Positions 1-8,555 of a stretch of 64,000 nt of DNA are shown one piece after another; the stretch's first letter is position 1, and each line of letters begins with the position of its first letter. The notes under the pieces are model-generated. The model was not told where the DNA came from and did not search any database. It saw only the letters and a program-made list of their open reading frames with translations. A program made the position numbers and the translations under genes. This stretch comes from an uncultured bacterium (lineage in GTDB: Bacteria; Planctomycetota; JAJSAM01; JAJVHW01), in contig CALKVK010000009.1 in the NCBI GenBank assembly GCA_937996235.1, positions 124,001-188,000 of the forward strand. The letters are read 5' to 3'.

Positions 1-1046
1 TGACCGGCGTGCAGAAGGCGCGGCGCGGCCGCGTCCGCGTGCGCGGCGCGTGGCGCCTCGTGGACGTCGCGGGCGGCGCGCTCGCGACGGGCACCGCCCT
101 CGACGCGTCGCTCACGCTCGACGGCCGTCCCACGCTCGGCGCCACGGTCCTCCCGCGCGACGGCGCCGTGCTGGTGCCCGGCACGCCCGGGGACCTGCGC
201 GTGGACGAGCGCCGCTACCCGGGCACGCTGCGCATCACGCCGAGCGTGGACGGCGCCTGGCAGGTGCGTGTCGCGACGGACCTCGAGGCGTACCTGGCGG
301 GCGTGGTGCCGGGAGAGATCCCGGCCACGTTCCCGCGCGAGGCGCAGCGCACGCAGGCGATCATCGCCCGCACCTACGCCCTCTCGAGCATCGAGCGGCG
401 GCCCGTCGGCGACGTCGTCCTGCTCAGCGACTCCGGCGGCGACGACCAGGAGTACGTGGGCATCCCCGAGATCGAGCAGCACCGCGCGGTCGCCCTCGAC
501 GCCGTGGCGACGACGCACGCGCTCGTGCTCTGCGACGGCGACCTGCCGCTGCGCGCCTGGTACCACTCGACGTGCGGCGGCCACACGGCCGACGCGACGA
601 CCGTGTTCCCCTACCCCGACCGCGAGCCGCTGCGCGGCGTCACGTGCTCGTGGTGCACGTCGAGCAAGTACTTCCGCTGGAGCACGACGCTCGACCCCGG
701 CGACGTCGTCCGCGCCGCGCGGCTCGCGGGGCGCCTCGAGTCGTTCGCGATCGCGGAGCGCGACGCGTCCGGGCGCGCGACGCGCTTCCGCGTGGTCGCC
801 GGCGGCCGCACGGCGCTCGTGAAGGCGTCCGAGTTCCGCGTCGCCGTCGGCGCGTCCGCGCTGCGCTCCTGCCGGCTCGACGACGTCGTCCTCGACGCCG
901 ACGGGCTGCACGTCGCCGGCCGCGGCTGGGGCCACGGCGTCGGCCTGTGCCAGGTCGGCGCGAAGGCGCTCGCGGAGTCCGGCATGCGGGCCGAGGAGAT
1001 CGTGCGCACCTACTACCCCGGTGCGCGCCTGGTCCGGCTCTGGTGA
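1..1046 (+). CDS. SpoIID/LytB-domain protein (5' partial)
   Basis: The reading frame is open to the left edge, so the N-terminus and any signal peptide lie outside; the first in-frame start codon is the GTG at 9. From about residue 93 the protein has a SpoIID/LytB domain (EAYLAGVVPGEIP, then a QAIIARTYAL stretch) and near the C-terminus the family's GHGVGLCQVGAKALAESG block, a variant of the usual GHGVGMSQYGA. In sporulating bacteria SpoIID is a peptidoglycan lytic transglycosylase; related proteins in non-sporulating bacteria are cell-wall enzymes or amidase enhancers. It overlaps the tgt start by 4 bases (GTGA), so the two are probably translated together. Family assignment is firm, exact substrate is not. 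Confidence 0.85.
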   Translation, partial: TGVQKARRGRVRVRGAWRLVDVAGGALATGTALDASLTLDGRPTLGATVLPRDGAVLVPGTPGDLRVDERRYPGTLRITPSVDGAWQVRVATDLEAYLAGVVPGEIPATFPREAQRTQAIIARTYALSSIERRPVGDVVLLSDSGGDDQEYVGIPEIEQHRAVALDAVATTHALVLCDGDLPLRAWYHSTCGGHTADATTVFPYPDREPLRGVTCSWCTSSKYFRWSTTLDPGDVVRAARLAGRLESFAIAERDASGRATRFRVVAGGRTALVKASEFRVAVGASALRSCRLDDVVLDADGLHVAGRGWGHGVGLCQVGAKALAESGMRAEEIVRTYYPGARLVRLW

Positions 1047-2149
1047 GCGCGTTCGCCTTCGCCCTCGACGCGACCGACGGCGGCGCGCGCGCGGGCACGT
1101 TCACGACGCCGCACGGCGCGTGCGCGACGCCGATGTTCATGCCGGTCGGCACGCGCGCGGCCATGCGCGTGATGACGGTGCGCGACCTCGAGGAGGCGGG
1201 CGCCGCGATGGTGCTCGCGAACGCGTACCACCTGCTGCAGCGGCCCGGCGCGGAGGTCGTGCGCGAGCTCGGCGGGCTGCACCGCTTCATGGGCTGGCAT
1301 CGCCCGCTGCTCACGGACTCGGGCGGCTTCCAGGTGTGGTCGCTCGCCGAGCGCCGCAGACTCGACGGCGACGGCGTCACGTTCCGCTCCGAGATCGACG
1401 GCGCGCTGCTGCGCCTGACGCCCGAGAGCGTGGTCGCGGTGCAGGAGGCGCTCGGCCCGGACGTCGCCATGCCGCTCGACCACTGCATCGAGTACGAGGC
1501 GACGCGCGACGCCGTCGCACGCGCCGTCGAGACCACCGTCGCGTGGGCACGGCGCAGCGTCGCCGCGCGGACGCGCGCGGACGTCGCGCTCTTCCCCATC
1601 GTGCAGGGCGGCGTGCACGAGGACCTGCGCGTCGCGTGTGCGCAGGCGCTCGTCGAGCTCGACGCGCCGGGGTACGCGGCGGGCGGCTTCCGCATCGGCG
1701 AGCCGGACGACGCCACGTGGGGCGCACTCCGCGCGACGAACGCCGCGCTCCCTGCCGATCGCCCGCGCTACATGATGGGGATCGGCACGCCGCAGGACTT
1801 CCTCGCGGCGGTCGCCGAGGGCGTCGACATGACCGACTGCGTGCTGCCGACGCGCAACGCGCGGCACCTGCAGGCGCTCACGCGCACGGGCCCGCTCCGC
1901 CTGCGCAACGCGCGCCACGCCCGCGACCCGGCCCCGCTCGACGCGGCGTGCCGCTGCCCCACCTGCGCGCGCCACTCGCGGGGCTACCTGCGGCACCTGG
2001 CGCAGACCGACGAGCCGCTCGCCGCGACGCTGCTCTCGATCCACAACGTGACCTACATGCTCGATCTGGCGCGCGACGCCCGGGCCGCGATCGTCGCCGG
2101 CCGCTTCGATGCGTTCCGGCGCGAGACCCTGGCGGCGCTGGCCGCCTGA
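1043..2149 (+). CDS. tgt: tRNA-guanine (queuine) transglycosylase
   Basis: This 368-residue protein exchanges guanine-34 of GUN-anticodon tRNAs for the queuosine precursor preQ1. Visible family motifs are LLTDSGGFQVWSL, the base-pocket FPIVQGG, the catalytic-Asp segment VDMTDCVLPTRNARH, and the zinc site CRCPTC followed by a distal His in the IHN segment. The length is normal. The GTG start at 1043 overlaps the previous stop by 4 bases; a longer frame upstream is an artefact of high GC. Two normally conserved spots differ: DHC replaces the usual DEC, and GGFRIGEP replaces the usual GGLSVGEP. Neither removes the nucleophile, so an active enzyme is expected. No other queuosine genes are visible nearby. 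Confidence 0.93.
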   Translation: MSAFAFALDATDGGARAGTFTTPHGACATPMFMPVGTRAAMRVMTVRDLEEAGAAMVLANAYHLLQRPGAEVVRELGGLHRFMGWHRPLLTDSGGFQVWSLAERRRLDGDGVTFRSEIDGALLRLTPESVVAVQEALGPDVAMPLDHCIEYEATRDAVARAVETTVAWARRSVAARTRADVALFPIVQGGVHEDLRVACAQALVELDAPGYAAGGFRIGEPDDATWGALRATNAALPADRPRYMMGIGTPQDFLAAVAEGVDMTDCVLPTRNARHLQALTRTGPLRLRNARHARDPAPLDAACRCPTCARHSRGYLRHLAQTDEPLAATLLSIHNVTYMLDLARDARAAIVAGRFDAFRRETLAALAA

Positions 2150-2258
2150 CCGGACGCACGCGCAGGCTCTCCGCGCGCCGCGCTTCCCGGGGCGGGTAAG
2201 GTGGCGGCGCGCTCCGGCCGACGAACGAGAGGGTGCGGCGTCGCCGGGGGACCACCAC

Positions 2259-3269
2259 GTGAAACAGCTGCTGCTCCTGCTCGTCGTCGCGCTCGCGGTG
2301 GCGTTCGCCGTCGCGGTCGGGGTCCATCCCGACGGCCTCGTCGGCGTCGAACGCCTCGTGGGTCTCGGTCCGCCGGACTCCGAGGCGTCGTCCGCGAAGT
2401 CCCCCCTCCCGGGCGCCTGGCCGACGACCCCGGCGGAGCGGGCCGAGAACGAGCTGACGAAGGCCGAGGCGGCGTACGACCGCGGGGAGTTCCGCGACGC
2501 GCTCACGTTCTTCGGCGTCGCCGGCGTGGCCGCGACCGACGAGACGCAGCGCCGCCGCGCGAGCGTCGGTGCCGAGCGCGCGGTGCTCGCCTGGGCGCTC
2601 GTCGACGGCGCGGGCGTGCCGGACCTGCGCGGCGCCTCCGCGCGCGAGCGGCTCGCGGAACTGCTGGAGAAGGCGCGCGTCGCGGGCACCGAGGACGCGT
2701 GGCTCGACGTCGTACTGCTCGCGCAGGGCGCGGGGCTCAAGAGCGAACTGCCGGCCGCCGTGGCCGCTGCGTACGACGTGGCCGTGCACGGCGGCCCCGT
2801 GGAGCGGCGCGCCGCGAACTTCGTCGGGCTCGCGGGTCCGCACGCGAAGGCGCTGCGCGCCGCGCTCGCCGCGCGCGGGCTCGACGTCCCTGCGGACTTC
2901 GAGCCGACGTTCACCGAGCCGCTGCGTCATCCGGGCTCGCACGACGACGGTCCGAGCGGCATCGGCGGCGTCGGCGCGGCCGCGCCGCTCAAGGTGCCGC
3001 GCGTGCCCCGGGGCGCGTTCGACGACGCCATGCGGCGGCGGCTCGAGCAGGCCGTCATCGACGAGCGTGACGGCCTCGAGCACTTCCGTCTCGCCGGGCC
3101 CGACGGCACCGACCGGCCGCTGCACCGCCGCGAGGCGTACCGCCTGCTCAAGAAGGCGCGCGACGTCTACAACGACGCGCTCGAGATGGACCCGCGCTCC
3201 AGCGACTGCGAGGCGCGCATGCAGGAGACGATGCGCGCGCTCGCCCTCGCCAGCAAGGAAGGCTCCTGA
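2259..3269 (+). CDS. membrane-anchored hypothetical protein
   Basis: A 336-residue protein starting at GTG 2259, with a GGGGG tract 8 bases upstream. Residues 3-21 form one hydrophobic segment (LLLLLVVALAVAFAVAVGV) that looks like an uncleaved anchor. The rest is soluble, Ala/Arg/Glu-rich and helical, with a TPR-like patch near residues 62-85 and another near the C-terminus (KKARDVYNDALEMDP), so an envelope-side TPR-like scaffold is possible. A low-complexity Gly/Pro linker lies near residues 225-245. I do not recognise a family. It follows tgt by 109 bases and converges on the next gene. Confidence 0.7.
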   Translation: MKQLLLLLVVALAVAFAVAVGVHPDGLVGVERLVGLGPPDSEASSAKSPLPGAWPTTPAERAENELTKAEAAYDRGEFRDALTFFGVAGVAATDETQRRRASVGAERAVLAWALVDGAGVPDLRGASARERLAELLEKARVAGTEDAWLDVVLLAQGAGLKSELPAAVAAAYDVAVHGGPVERRAANFVGLAGPHAKALRAALAARGLDVPADFEPTFTEPLRHPGSHDDGPSGIGGVGAAAPLKVPRVPRGAFDDAMRRRLEQAVIDERDGLEHFRLAGPDGTDRPLHRREAYRLLKKARDVYNDALEMDPRSSDCEARMQETMRALALASKEGS

Positions 3270-3272
3270 CCC

Positions 3273-3293
3273 GCACGCCGCGGCGTCGCGTGC
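3273..3293. terminator. candidate bidirectional terminator hairpin
   Basis: Between the convergent genes ending at 3269 and 3294, GCACGC (3273-3278) pairs with GCGTGC (3288-3293) around a 9-base loop. There is no U-tract on either side, so this is placed mainly by position. Confidence 0.3.
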
Positions 3294-4487
3294 TCAGCGG
3301 CCGGCGGCGAGGATCTCGAGCGACGTGACCTCGAGCGTGTCGGTCGCGCCCGCGCGGGACTCGCGGATGCCCCACACGCGGACGCGGCGCCCGGCGTAGT
3401 CGCCGAGCCGGAAGCGACGGCTCGTCAGCACGAGCCGCACGCTGCCGCCCTCGACGAGCAGCGTCTCGCCGCCGCGCACGAGCACGTCGCCTTCGGCCGC
3501 CGGCGTGCCGCGCCGGTCGGCCTGCCGCCGCGCGCGCTCCTCCTCGTCCTCGCGCCGCCGCCGGGCCTCGTCGGCCGCGCGTTGCGCGCGCTCCTTCGCG
3601 GCCTCCGCCTCGGCGCGGCGCGCCCGCTCCGCCGCGTCGGCGCGGCGCTTCGCGAGCTGTGCGTCGAGGCCCTGCAGCAGGTCGCGGGCGCGCGCGCGCT
3701 GTTCCGGGAGCGGTGCGTCGCGCGCGAGGCGCTGGAGCGCAGCGCGCAGCTCCGTGTCGTCGGGCGCCGCCTCGGCGCGGCTGCGGGCCGCCAGGTCCTC
3801 GAGCTGCGCGTGCGCTTCGCGGATCTCCGCCGCGCGCCGCTCCTCGCGCTCGGTGCGCGTGCGGCCGCCCGTCAGCTCGTCCTGCCGCGCGAGGCCCGCG
3901 CGCTCGAGCACGCCCGCGAGCGAGCGCGTCTCGCCGGCCTCGCGCGTGTACCGCGCAGCGATCCAGGCGTGGCAGCGCGCGGGCGCGAGCACACGCAGCC
4001 AGCGGCCGCCGTCGCCCTCGACCGCGCCCAGCACGAGCAGCTCGTCGCCGCGCGCGAGCTTCTGCCCGTCGAGAGGGCGGAACGACTGCGACGGCGTCGC
4101 GCGCAGCAGCACGTCGTCGCCGCGCACGGTCCCGCGCAGCGCGCCCTCCTCCCACTCGACGAGCGCCGCGAAGACGTAGAGCACGAGCCCGCCCGGCACG
4201 CGCACGCGCAGGAACTCGGCGTCCTCGCCCTCGACCACGAGCAGGTCGCCGCGGCGCGTCGTCCCGAGATCGTGGAAGTCCACGGACGCCCCGGCGCGCA
4301 GGAAGACGTCGTCGCCCGTGACCGCGACGACGCGCTCGGCCGCGGCTCGCTCCGCCGCGGCCGCCTGCGGCGCTTCCTGCGCCTCCTGCGCGCGGGCGCC
4401 GCGCTCCGCCCACGGTGTGCCGAGCAGCGCGACGGCGAAGGCCGTGGCGCAGGCGATCCGTGCTCGGCTTCGATGGCCGCGGGGCAC
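3294..4487 (-). CDS. secreted SH3-like/coiled-coil protein
   Basis: A 397-residue protein from the GTG at 4487. The N-terminus is a basic stretch plus hydrophobic core ending in ARAQ, a probable Sec signal. Two successive SH3b-like beta modules follow (about residues 53-110 and 115-180; each opens GDDVxLRA), then a charged Arg/Glu/Ala coiled coil (about 195-325) and a small C-terminal beta domain. SH3b modules often bind peptidoglycan or act as adaptors, so a periplasmic envelope scaffold is likely. A start at 4556 would collide with the divergent aminotransferase, so the internal GTG is preferred. No catalytic motif is seen. Confidence 0.68.
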   Translation of the reverse strand: MPRGHRSRARIACATAFAVALLGTPWAERGARAQEAQEAPQAAAAERAAAERVVAVTGDDVFLRAGASVDFHDLGTTRRGDLLVVEGEDAEFLRVRVPGGLVLYVFAALVEWEEGALRGTVRGDDVLLRATPSQSFRPLDGQKLARGDELLVLGAVEGDGGRWLRVLAPARCHAWIAARYTREAGETRSLAGVLERAGLARQDELTGGRTRTEREERRAAEIREAHAQLEDLAARSRAEAAPDDTELRAALQRLARDAPLPEQRARARDLLQGLDAQLAKRRADAAERARRAEAEAAKERAQRAADEARRRREDEEERARRQADRRGTPAAEGDVLVRGGETLLVEGGSVRLVLTSRRFRLGDYAGRRVRVWGIRESRAGATDTLEVTSLEILAAGR

Positions 4488-4554
4488 GCCGAGAACGTAG
4501 CATCCCGCGGCCACACCCGCGCCGCGCGCGGGCCGACGAGGAGACCCCGCCGCC

Positions 4555-5679
4555 ATGCACGCGGAACGCTTCCACCCGTTCGACTACCTGCACTTCGCGC
4601 GGTACGAGATGCAGGGCGCTCCGCACGTGCTCTGCATGTCGGGCGTGCCCGAGGTCACGGCCGCGGACCTCCGGCTGACGGCGCCCCCGCGCCTCGGCAT
4701 GAGCGCCGTGCGCGAGGTGCGCGCGGCGTTCGCGGAGCGCGTCGCCGCGCGCTGGGGCGTCCCGGCCGCGAACGTCCGCGCCACCCACGGCGCGAGCGCC
4801 GGCGCCCAGCTCGCGGTCGCCGCGCTCGTCTCGCTCGAGCGCGACCGCACGGGCACGGCACCGCTCGTCGCGATCGAGCGTCCGGCCTACGGCGTCTTCG
4901 AGGCGGCCGCGCGGCTCGTGGGCGCGCGCGTCGAGCACGTGGACCGGCGCTTCGCCGAGGGCTACCGCCTCGACCCGGCGCGCGTCGAGGCGGCGCTGGC
5001 GGACGGCGCGCGCATCGTGTGCCTGACGAACCTGCAGAACCCGACCGGCGTGCTGCTCGCCGACGACGAGCTCGCGGCGGTGACGGCGCTCGCCGCACGC
5101 CACGGCGCGTGGATCGTCCTCGACGAGGTCTACCGCGACTTCCTGCCGGGTCCGGTGGGCACGGCCTACCGCGAGGGCGCACGCGTCGTGTGCGTCTCGT
5201 CGCTCACCAAGTGCTACGGCGCGGGCGGTCTGCGCGCGGGATTCCTCGTCGCCGACCCGGAGGTGCTCGACCGCGCCGACGCGATCTACGAGATCACGCA
5301 CGGCGACGACTCCGTGCCGGCGCTCGACCTCGCCGCAGCGGCGCTCGACGTCGCCGACGCGCTGCTCGAGCGCGGACGCGACGTCGCCCGCCGCGGCCGC
5401 CGCGTGATGGACGCGTGGATCGACGCGACGCCGGGCGTCTCGTGGGTCCCGCCCGCCGCGGGCATCACGGGGCTCGTGCACGTCGCCGGGCTCGCGGACT
5501 CGCGCCACCTCGCGCGGCGCCTGCGCGAGGACCTCGGCGTGCAGGTCGTGCCGGGGCTCTTCTTCGGCGCCCACGACGCGCTGCGCATCAGCTTCGGCCT
5601 GCCGCCGGCGCAGCTCTCGCGCGCGCTCGAGACGCTCGCCCTCGGACTCGGGGCGCTCCTGCGCAACGCCGGCTCCTGA
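4555..5679 (+). CDS. PLP-dependent aminotransferase, class I/II
   Basis: A 374-residue fold-type I aminotransferase. Visible landmarks: the substrate/cofactor Asn in NLQNPTG, the cofactor Asp in LDEVYRDF, the Schiff-base Lys in SSLTKCYGAGGLRAGF, and the carboxylate-binding Arg in ALRISFG. Family members move amino groups between amino acids and 2-oxo acids; substrate cannot be told from sequence. ATG 4555 gives a full-length protein. The gene stands alone, divergent from the SH3-like gene (67-base gap) and convergent with the FAD oxidase, so context gives no pathway. Confidence 0.85.
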   Translation: MHAERFHPFDYLHFARYEMQGAPHVLCMSGVPEVTAADLRLTAPPRLGMSAVREVRAAFAERVAARWGVPAANVRATHGASAGAQLAVAALVSLERDRTGTAPLVAIERPAYGVFEAAARLVGARVEHVDRRFAEGYRLDPARVEAALADGARIVCLTNLQNPTGVLLADDELAAVTALAARHGAWIVLDEVYRDFLPGPVGTAYREGARVVCVSSLTKCYGAGGLRAGFLVADPEVLDRADAIYEITHGDDSVPALDLAAAALDVADALLERGRDVARRGRRVMDAWIDATPGVSWVPPAAGITGLVHVAGLADSRHLARRLREDLGVQVVPGLFFGAHDALRISFGLPPAQLSRALETLALGLGALLRNAGS

Positions 5680-5680
5680 G

Positions 5681-5696
5681 CCCCACGGCCGCGGGG
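5681..5696. terminator. candidate terminator between convergent genes
   Basis: The 24-base gap between the aminotransferase stop and the oxidase stop holds CCCCACGGCCGCGGGG, an inverted repeat with one A-C mismatch per arm. It lacks a U-tract and is supported mostly by position. Confidence 0.3.
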
Positions 5697-5703
5697 AGCG
5701 CGC

Positions 5704-7071
5704 TCAGGTCCCGGGGAAGATCTTGCCCGGGTTGAGCACGCCGCGCGGGTCGAGAGCGCGCTTGATCGCGACCTGCGCGGCGAGCGCCTCGGGCGTCAGT
5801 TCGAGCGGCAGGAACGCGCGCTTCGTGATCGCGATGCCGTGCTCCGCGCTGAGGGTCCCGCCGAGCTCGAGCGCGCGCCGGAAGACGTCGCCGACGGCCG
5901 CGTGCGCGCGCTCGCGCTCCTCCGGGTCGCCGCGCTCCATCAGCACCGACGCGTGGATGTTGCCGTCGCCGGCGTGCCCGAAGCCCAGCGCCGCGAGCCC
6001 GTGGCGCGCCGCGATCGCGTGCAGGTCCGCGATCATGCGCACGAACTGCGTGCGCGGCACGCACACGTCCTCCGCGAGGCGCTGCGGCCAGCGCGCCGTG
6101 ACGGCCGGACTGACGGCGCGGCGCGCCTCCCACAGCCGCGCCGCCTCGGCGGGGTCGGTCGCCTGCGCGACGTGGCACGCGCCCGCCGCGCGCAGCGCGT
6201 CGGCCATCTGCGCGATCTCGCGCGCGACGGCCTCCGCGGCGCCGTCGCACTCGACGAGCACGAGCCCGGCGCGGCCGTGCGCGGTCAGACCGGGCACGTG
6301 CGCGAGCACGGCGTCGAGCGAGCGCGCGTCCAGGAACTCGAGGGCGCGCGGCACGAGCGGCGCGTCGAGCGCCGCCGCGATCCCGCGCGCGACGGCGTCC
6401 GCGTCGTCGAACCAGGCGACGAGCGTCGCCGCCGCCTCGGGCAGCGGCACGAGGCGCAGCGTCGCCTCCGTGACGACGCCGAGCGTGCCCTCGCTGCCGA
6501 CGAAGAGCGACGTCATGTCGTACCCGGTCACGGACTTGCGGGTGCGCGCGCCGGTGCGGATCACGTCGCCGGTCGGCAGGACGACCTCGAGCCCGAGCAC
6601 GTAGTGCTTCATCGTGCCGTACTTCGCGCCGCGCAGCCCTCCGGCCGACGTGGCCACGGCACCGCCGACCGCGCAGTCCCGGGCGCTCGCCGGGTCGGGC
6701 GGGAACCAGAGGCCGACGGCCTCGACCGCCTGCTGGAGCGCGCCGAGGCGCACGCCCGGCTGCACCCGCGCGACGGCCTCGCGGCGGTCGATCTCGAGGA
6801 TGCGGTCCATCCGCATCAGGTCGAGGACGACGCCGCCCCGCTCCGGGACCGCGCCGCCGCAGCGCCCGGTGCCCGCCCCGCGCGGGACGACCGGGAAGCC
6901 GTGCCGGTTGGCCAGTACGAGGACCGCCGCGACCTCGGCCGCCGTCCGCGGCCGGGCCACCAGGCCCGCGCGCCCCACCACGCCGCTCTTGTCGGTGGCC
7001 GCCTCGGCCAGGGCCGCGGGGGCGTCGGTCGTCTCGCACACGGCCGCGAGCAGTTCGCGCGGGACGTCCAT
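5704..7071 (-). CDS. glcD: FAD-linked oxidase, glycolate oxidase GlcD-like
   Basis: A 455-residue flavoprotein of the vanillyl-alcohol-oxidase superfamily. The N-terminal FAD (PCMH) domain shows VVPRGAGTG and later TGYDMTSLFVGSEGTLG; the C-terminal oxidase domain shows GFGHAGDGNIH and SAEHGIAITK, typical of GlcD and D-lactate dehydrogenases. It would oxidise a 2-hydroxy acid such as glycolate or D-lactate and pass electrons to a partner. The usual partners GlcE and GlcF are not in this window, so the symbol marks family rather than proven substrate. The start ATG at 7071 faces the signalling operon across 198 bases. Confidence 0.85.
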   Translation of the reverse strand: MDVPRELLAAVCETTDAPAALAEAATDKSGVVGRAGLVARPRTAAEVAAVLVLANRHGFPVVPRGAGTGRCGGAVPERGGVVLDLMRMDRILEIDRREAVARVQPGVRLGALQQAVEAVGLWFPPDPASARDCAVGGAVATSAGGLRGAKYGTMKHYVLGLEVVLPTGDVIRTGARTRKSVTGYDMTSLFVGSEGTLGVVTEATLRLVPLPEAAATLVAWFDDADAVARGIAAALDAPLVPRALEFLDARSLDAVLAHVPGLTAHGRAGLVLVECDGAAEAVAREIAQMADALRAAGACHVAQATDPAEAARLWEARRAVSPAVTARWPQRLAEDVCVPRTQFVRMIADLHAIAARHGLAALGFGHAGDGNIHASVLMERGDPEERERAHAAVGDVFRRALELGGTLSAEHGIAITKRAFLPLELTPEALAAQVAIKRALDPRGVLNPGKIFPGT

Positions 7072-7111
7072 GCGGGCAAGATAGCCGCGCGGCCGCGTCC
7101 ACGCGCCTGAA

Positions 7112-7137
7112 CCCGCGTCGCGTCGGTGCGACGCGGG
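7112..7137. promoter_or_regulatory. 10-bp perfect dyad, candidate activator site
   Basis: CCCGCGTCGC (7112-7121) and GCGACGCGGG (7128-7137) are perfect inverted repeats around a 6-base spacer, in the divergent region between the FAD oxidase and the kinase. The centre lies about 75 bases before the start of transcription expected from the -24/-12 element at 7174, where sigma-54 activators usually bind. It could also simply fold as a hairpin. Binding is inference. Confidence 0.45.
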
Positions 7138-7173
7138 CGGCCGCGCGGGCCGGGCGCCGAGCGCGCCACCCGG

Positions 7174-7189
7174 CGGCACGCCCGTTGCA
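7174..7189 (+). promoter_or_regulatory. sigma-54 (-24/-12) promoter
   Basis: The sequence CGGCACGCCCGTTGCA matches the sigma-54 consensus TGGCACG-N4-TTGCW at every specified position but the first, with the essential GG and GC exactly 10 bases apart. It points at the kinase gene starting at 7270, leaving a leader of about 70 bases. A sigma-54 activator is encoded at 12894 in the same block. Confidence 0.65.
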
Positions 7190-7269
7190 CGCGCGGGGTG
7201 TGCCCAGGGTGCGCGGCGGCGCCGGCCGGTCTGCGCGGCAGCACACGGAAGCGCGGCGGAAGGAGCCTC

Positions 7270-8502
7270 GTGGCGGGGATGGACGACGCGGCGGACGACG
7301 TGCGTGCAGGCACCCCGGGCCCCCCCGGGGCGCTCGTCCTCCACGAGGACGCCCGCATGCGCGCGCACGTTCTGCGCCTCGTCGCCGCCGAGGGCTTCGA
7401 CGCCCACGCCGCGGACTCCCCGTGGGCGCTGGTCGCGCCGCAGCAGCCGGAGCCGGGTCTCTACGTGCTCGCCGTGACGGCGCTCGAGGACCGCGACCTC
7501 GACGCCGTGACGCTCGTGCGCGCGCGCCGCCCGGACGCGTTCGTGCTGCTGCTCTTCCCCGCGAACCACCGCGAACGGGCGGGCCGGGCGCTCGTGCTCG
7601 GCGCGGACGCCGCGCTGCTCGAGCCGTTCTACCCCGACGAGCTCTCGGCGCTCGCCCGGCGCGCCCTCGCGCGGCTCGGCGAGGCGCCGCTCCGGGCGCA
7701 CGCCGCGCCGGTCCGAGCCGCGCCCGTCCACGCGGAGCCCGTCAGCGCGGAGCCGGAGACGCCCCGCCCCGCGCGCGCCCCGCGCGGCGACGTCACGCCG
7801 GCGCCCGCCCGGGTCGCGCCTCCCGCGTCCCCGCGCCGCGACCACGACGACCCCACGCCCGTCGAGCAGCTCGCGGTCGGCGTCGCGCACTCGGTGCGGA
7901 ACCCGCTGCAGATCGTGGAGCTCCTCCTCGCGACCGCCGAGGCGGGCGAGGAGCCGCTCGACCTCGCCGCGGTGCGGCAGCAGCTCGCGCGCATCGCCGG
8001 TGTCGTCGCCGACCTGACGCGCTTCGGCTCGGGCAGCCGCGCCGAGCCGGTGGAGATCGACGCGAACGCGCTCGTCCGGTCGGTGTTCGCGCCGCCGCGG
8101 CGCCGCGGCGACCCGCGCTTCGGGCTCGAGCTGGCCCCGGGCGAGCTGCCGGTCCGCGCCGTCCCGGACGAGCTGCGCGCCGCGCTCGAGCTCGTCCGCG
8201 AGCGCGCCGTGCGCGTGACGCCGCGCGGCGAGTCGGTCGCCGTCGCGACGCGCGCGGACGCGACCGGCATCGAGATCGCCGTCAGCGACGGCGGCCGCCC
8301 GCTCTCGGACGAGGAGCTCGCGCGCTTCTTCCAGCCGACGCCGCGGGTGGACGCCGTGCAGGCCGGGACCTGGCTCGAGATGGCGGCGTGCGCGGGGATC
8401 GTGCGGCACCACGGCGGCTCGTGCACCGTGGTGCCGGGCCCCGACGCCGGGGCGACGGTCGTCGTCCGGCTGCCGCGCGCCGGGGGCGACGCGGCGCGCT
8501 GA
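7270..8502 (+). CDS. degenerate receiver/histidine-kinase-like protein
   Basis: A 410-residue protein with a receiver-like fold (about residues 15-130), a Pro/Ala-rich linker (140-195), then a HisKA/HATPase-like module. The dimerisation His is kept (VAHSVRNPLQI), but the ATP-binding half is eroded: the N-box Asn is missing (ALELVRERAV), the G1 box reads SDGGRPL, and GTGLGL has become GTWLEM. The receiver also lacks a phosphorylatable Asp after its third strand and has Glu where the conserved Lys belongs (LLEPFYP). It is likely a signalling scaffold or allosteric partner rather than an active kinase. AGGAG at 7261-7265 favours GTG 7270 over ATG 7279. It heads the sigma-54-type operon. Confidence 0.75.
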   Translation: MAGMDDAADDVRAGTPGPPGALVLHEDARMRAHVLRLVAAEGFDAHAADSPWALVAPQQPEPGLYVLAVTALEDRDLDAVTLVRARRPDAFVLLLFPANHRERAGRALVLGADAALLEPFYPDELSALARRALARLGEAPLRAHAAPVRAAPVHAEPVSAEPETPRPARAPRGDVTPAPARVAPPASPRRDHDDPTPVEQLAVGVAHSVRNPLQIVELLLATAEAGEEPLDLAAVRQQLARIAGVVADLTRFGSGSRAEPVEIDANALVRSVFAPPRRRGDPRFGLELAPGELPVRAVPDELRAALELVRERAVRVTPRGESVAVATRADATGIEIAVSDGGRPLSDEELARFFQPTPRVDAVQAGTWLEMAACAGIVRHHGGSCTVVPGPDAGATVVVRLPRAGGDAAR

Positions 8503-8539
8503 CGTCGCCGCGGTACGCGATCATGGACCCTGGGAACCC

Positions 8540-8547
8540 GGAGGAGG
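8540..8547 (+). promoter_or_regulatory. strong ribosome binding site fixing an internal start
   Basis: GGAGGAGG lies 8 bases before GTG 8556 and decides for that start over the in-frame ATG at 8523, which has no such site. Confidence 0.6.
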
Positions 8548-8555
8548 CAGCGCCG

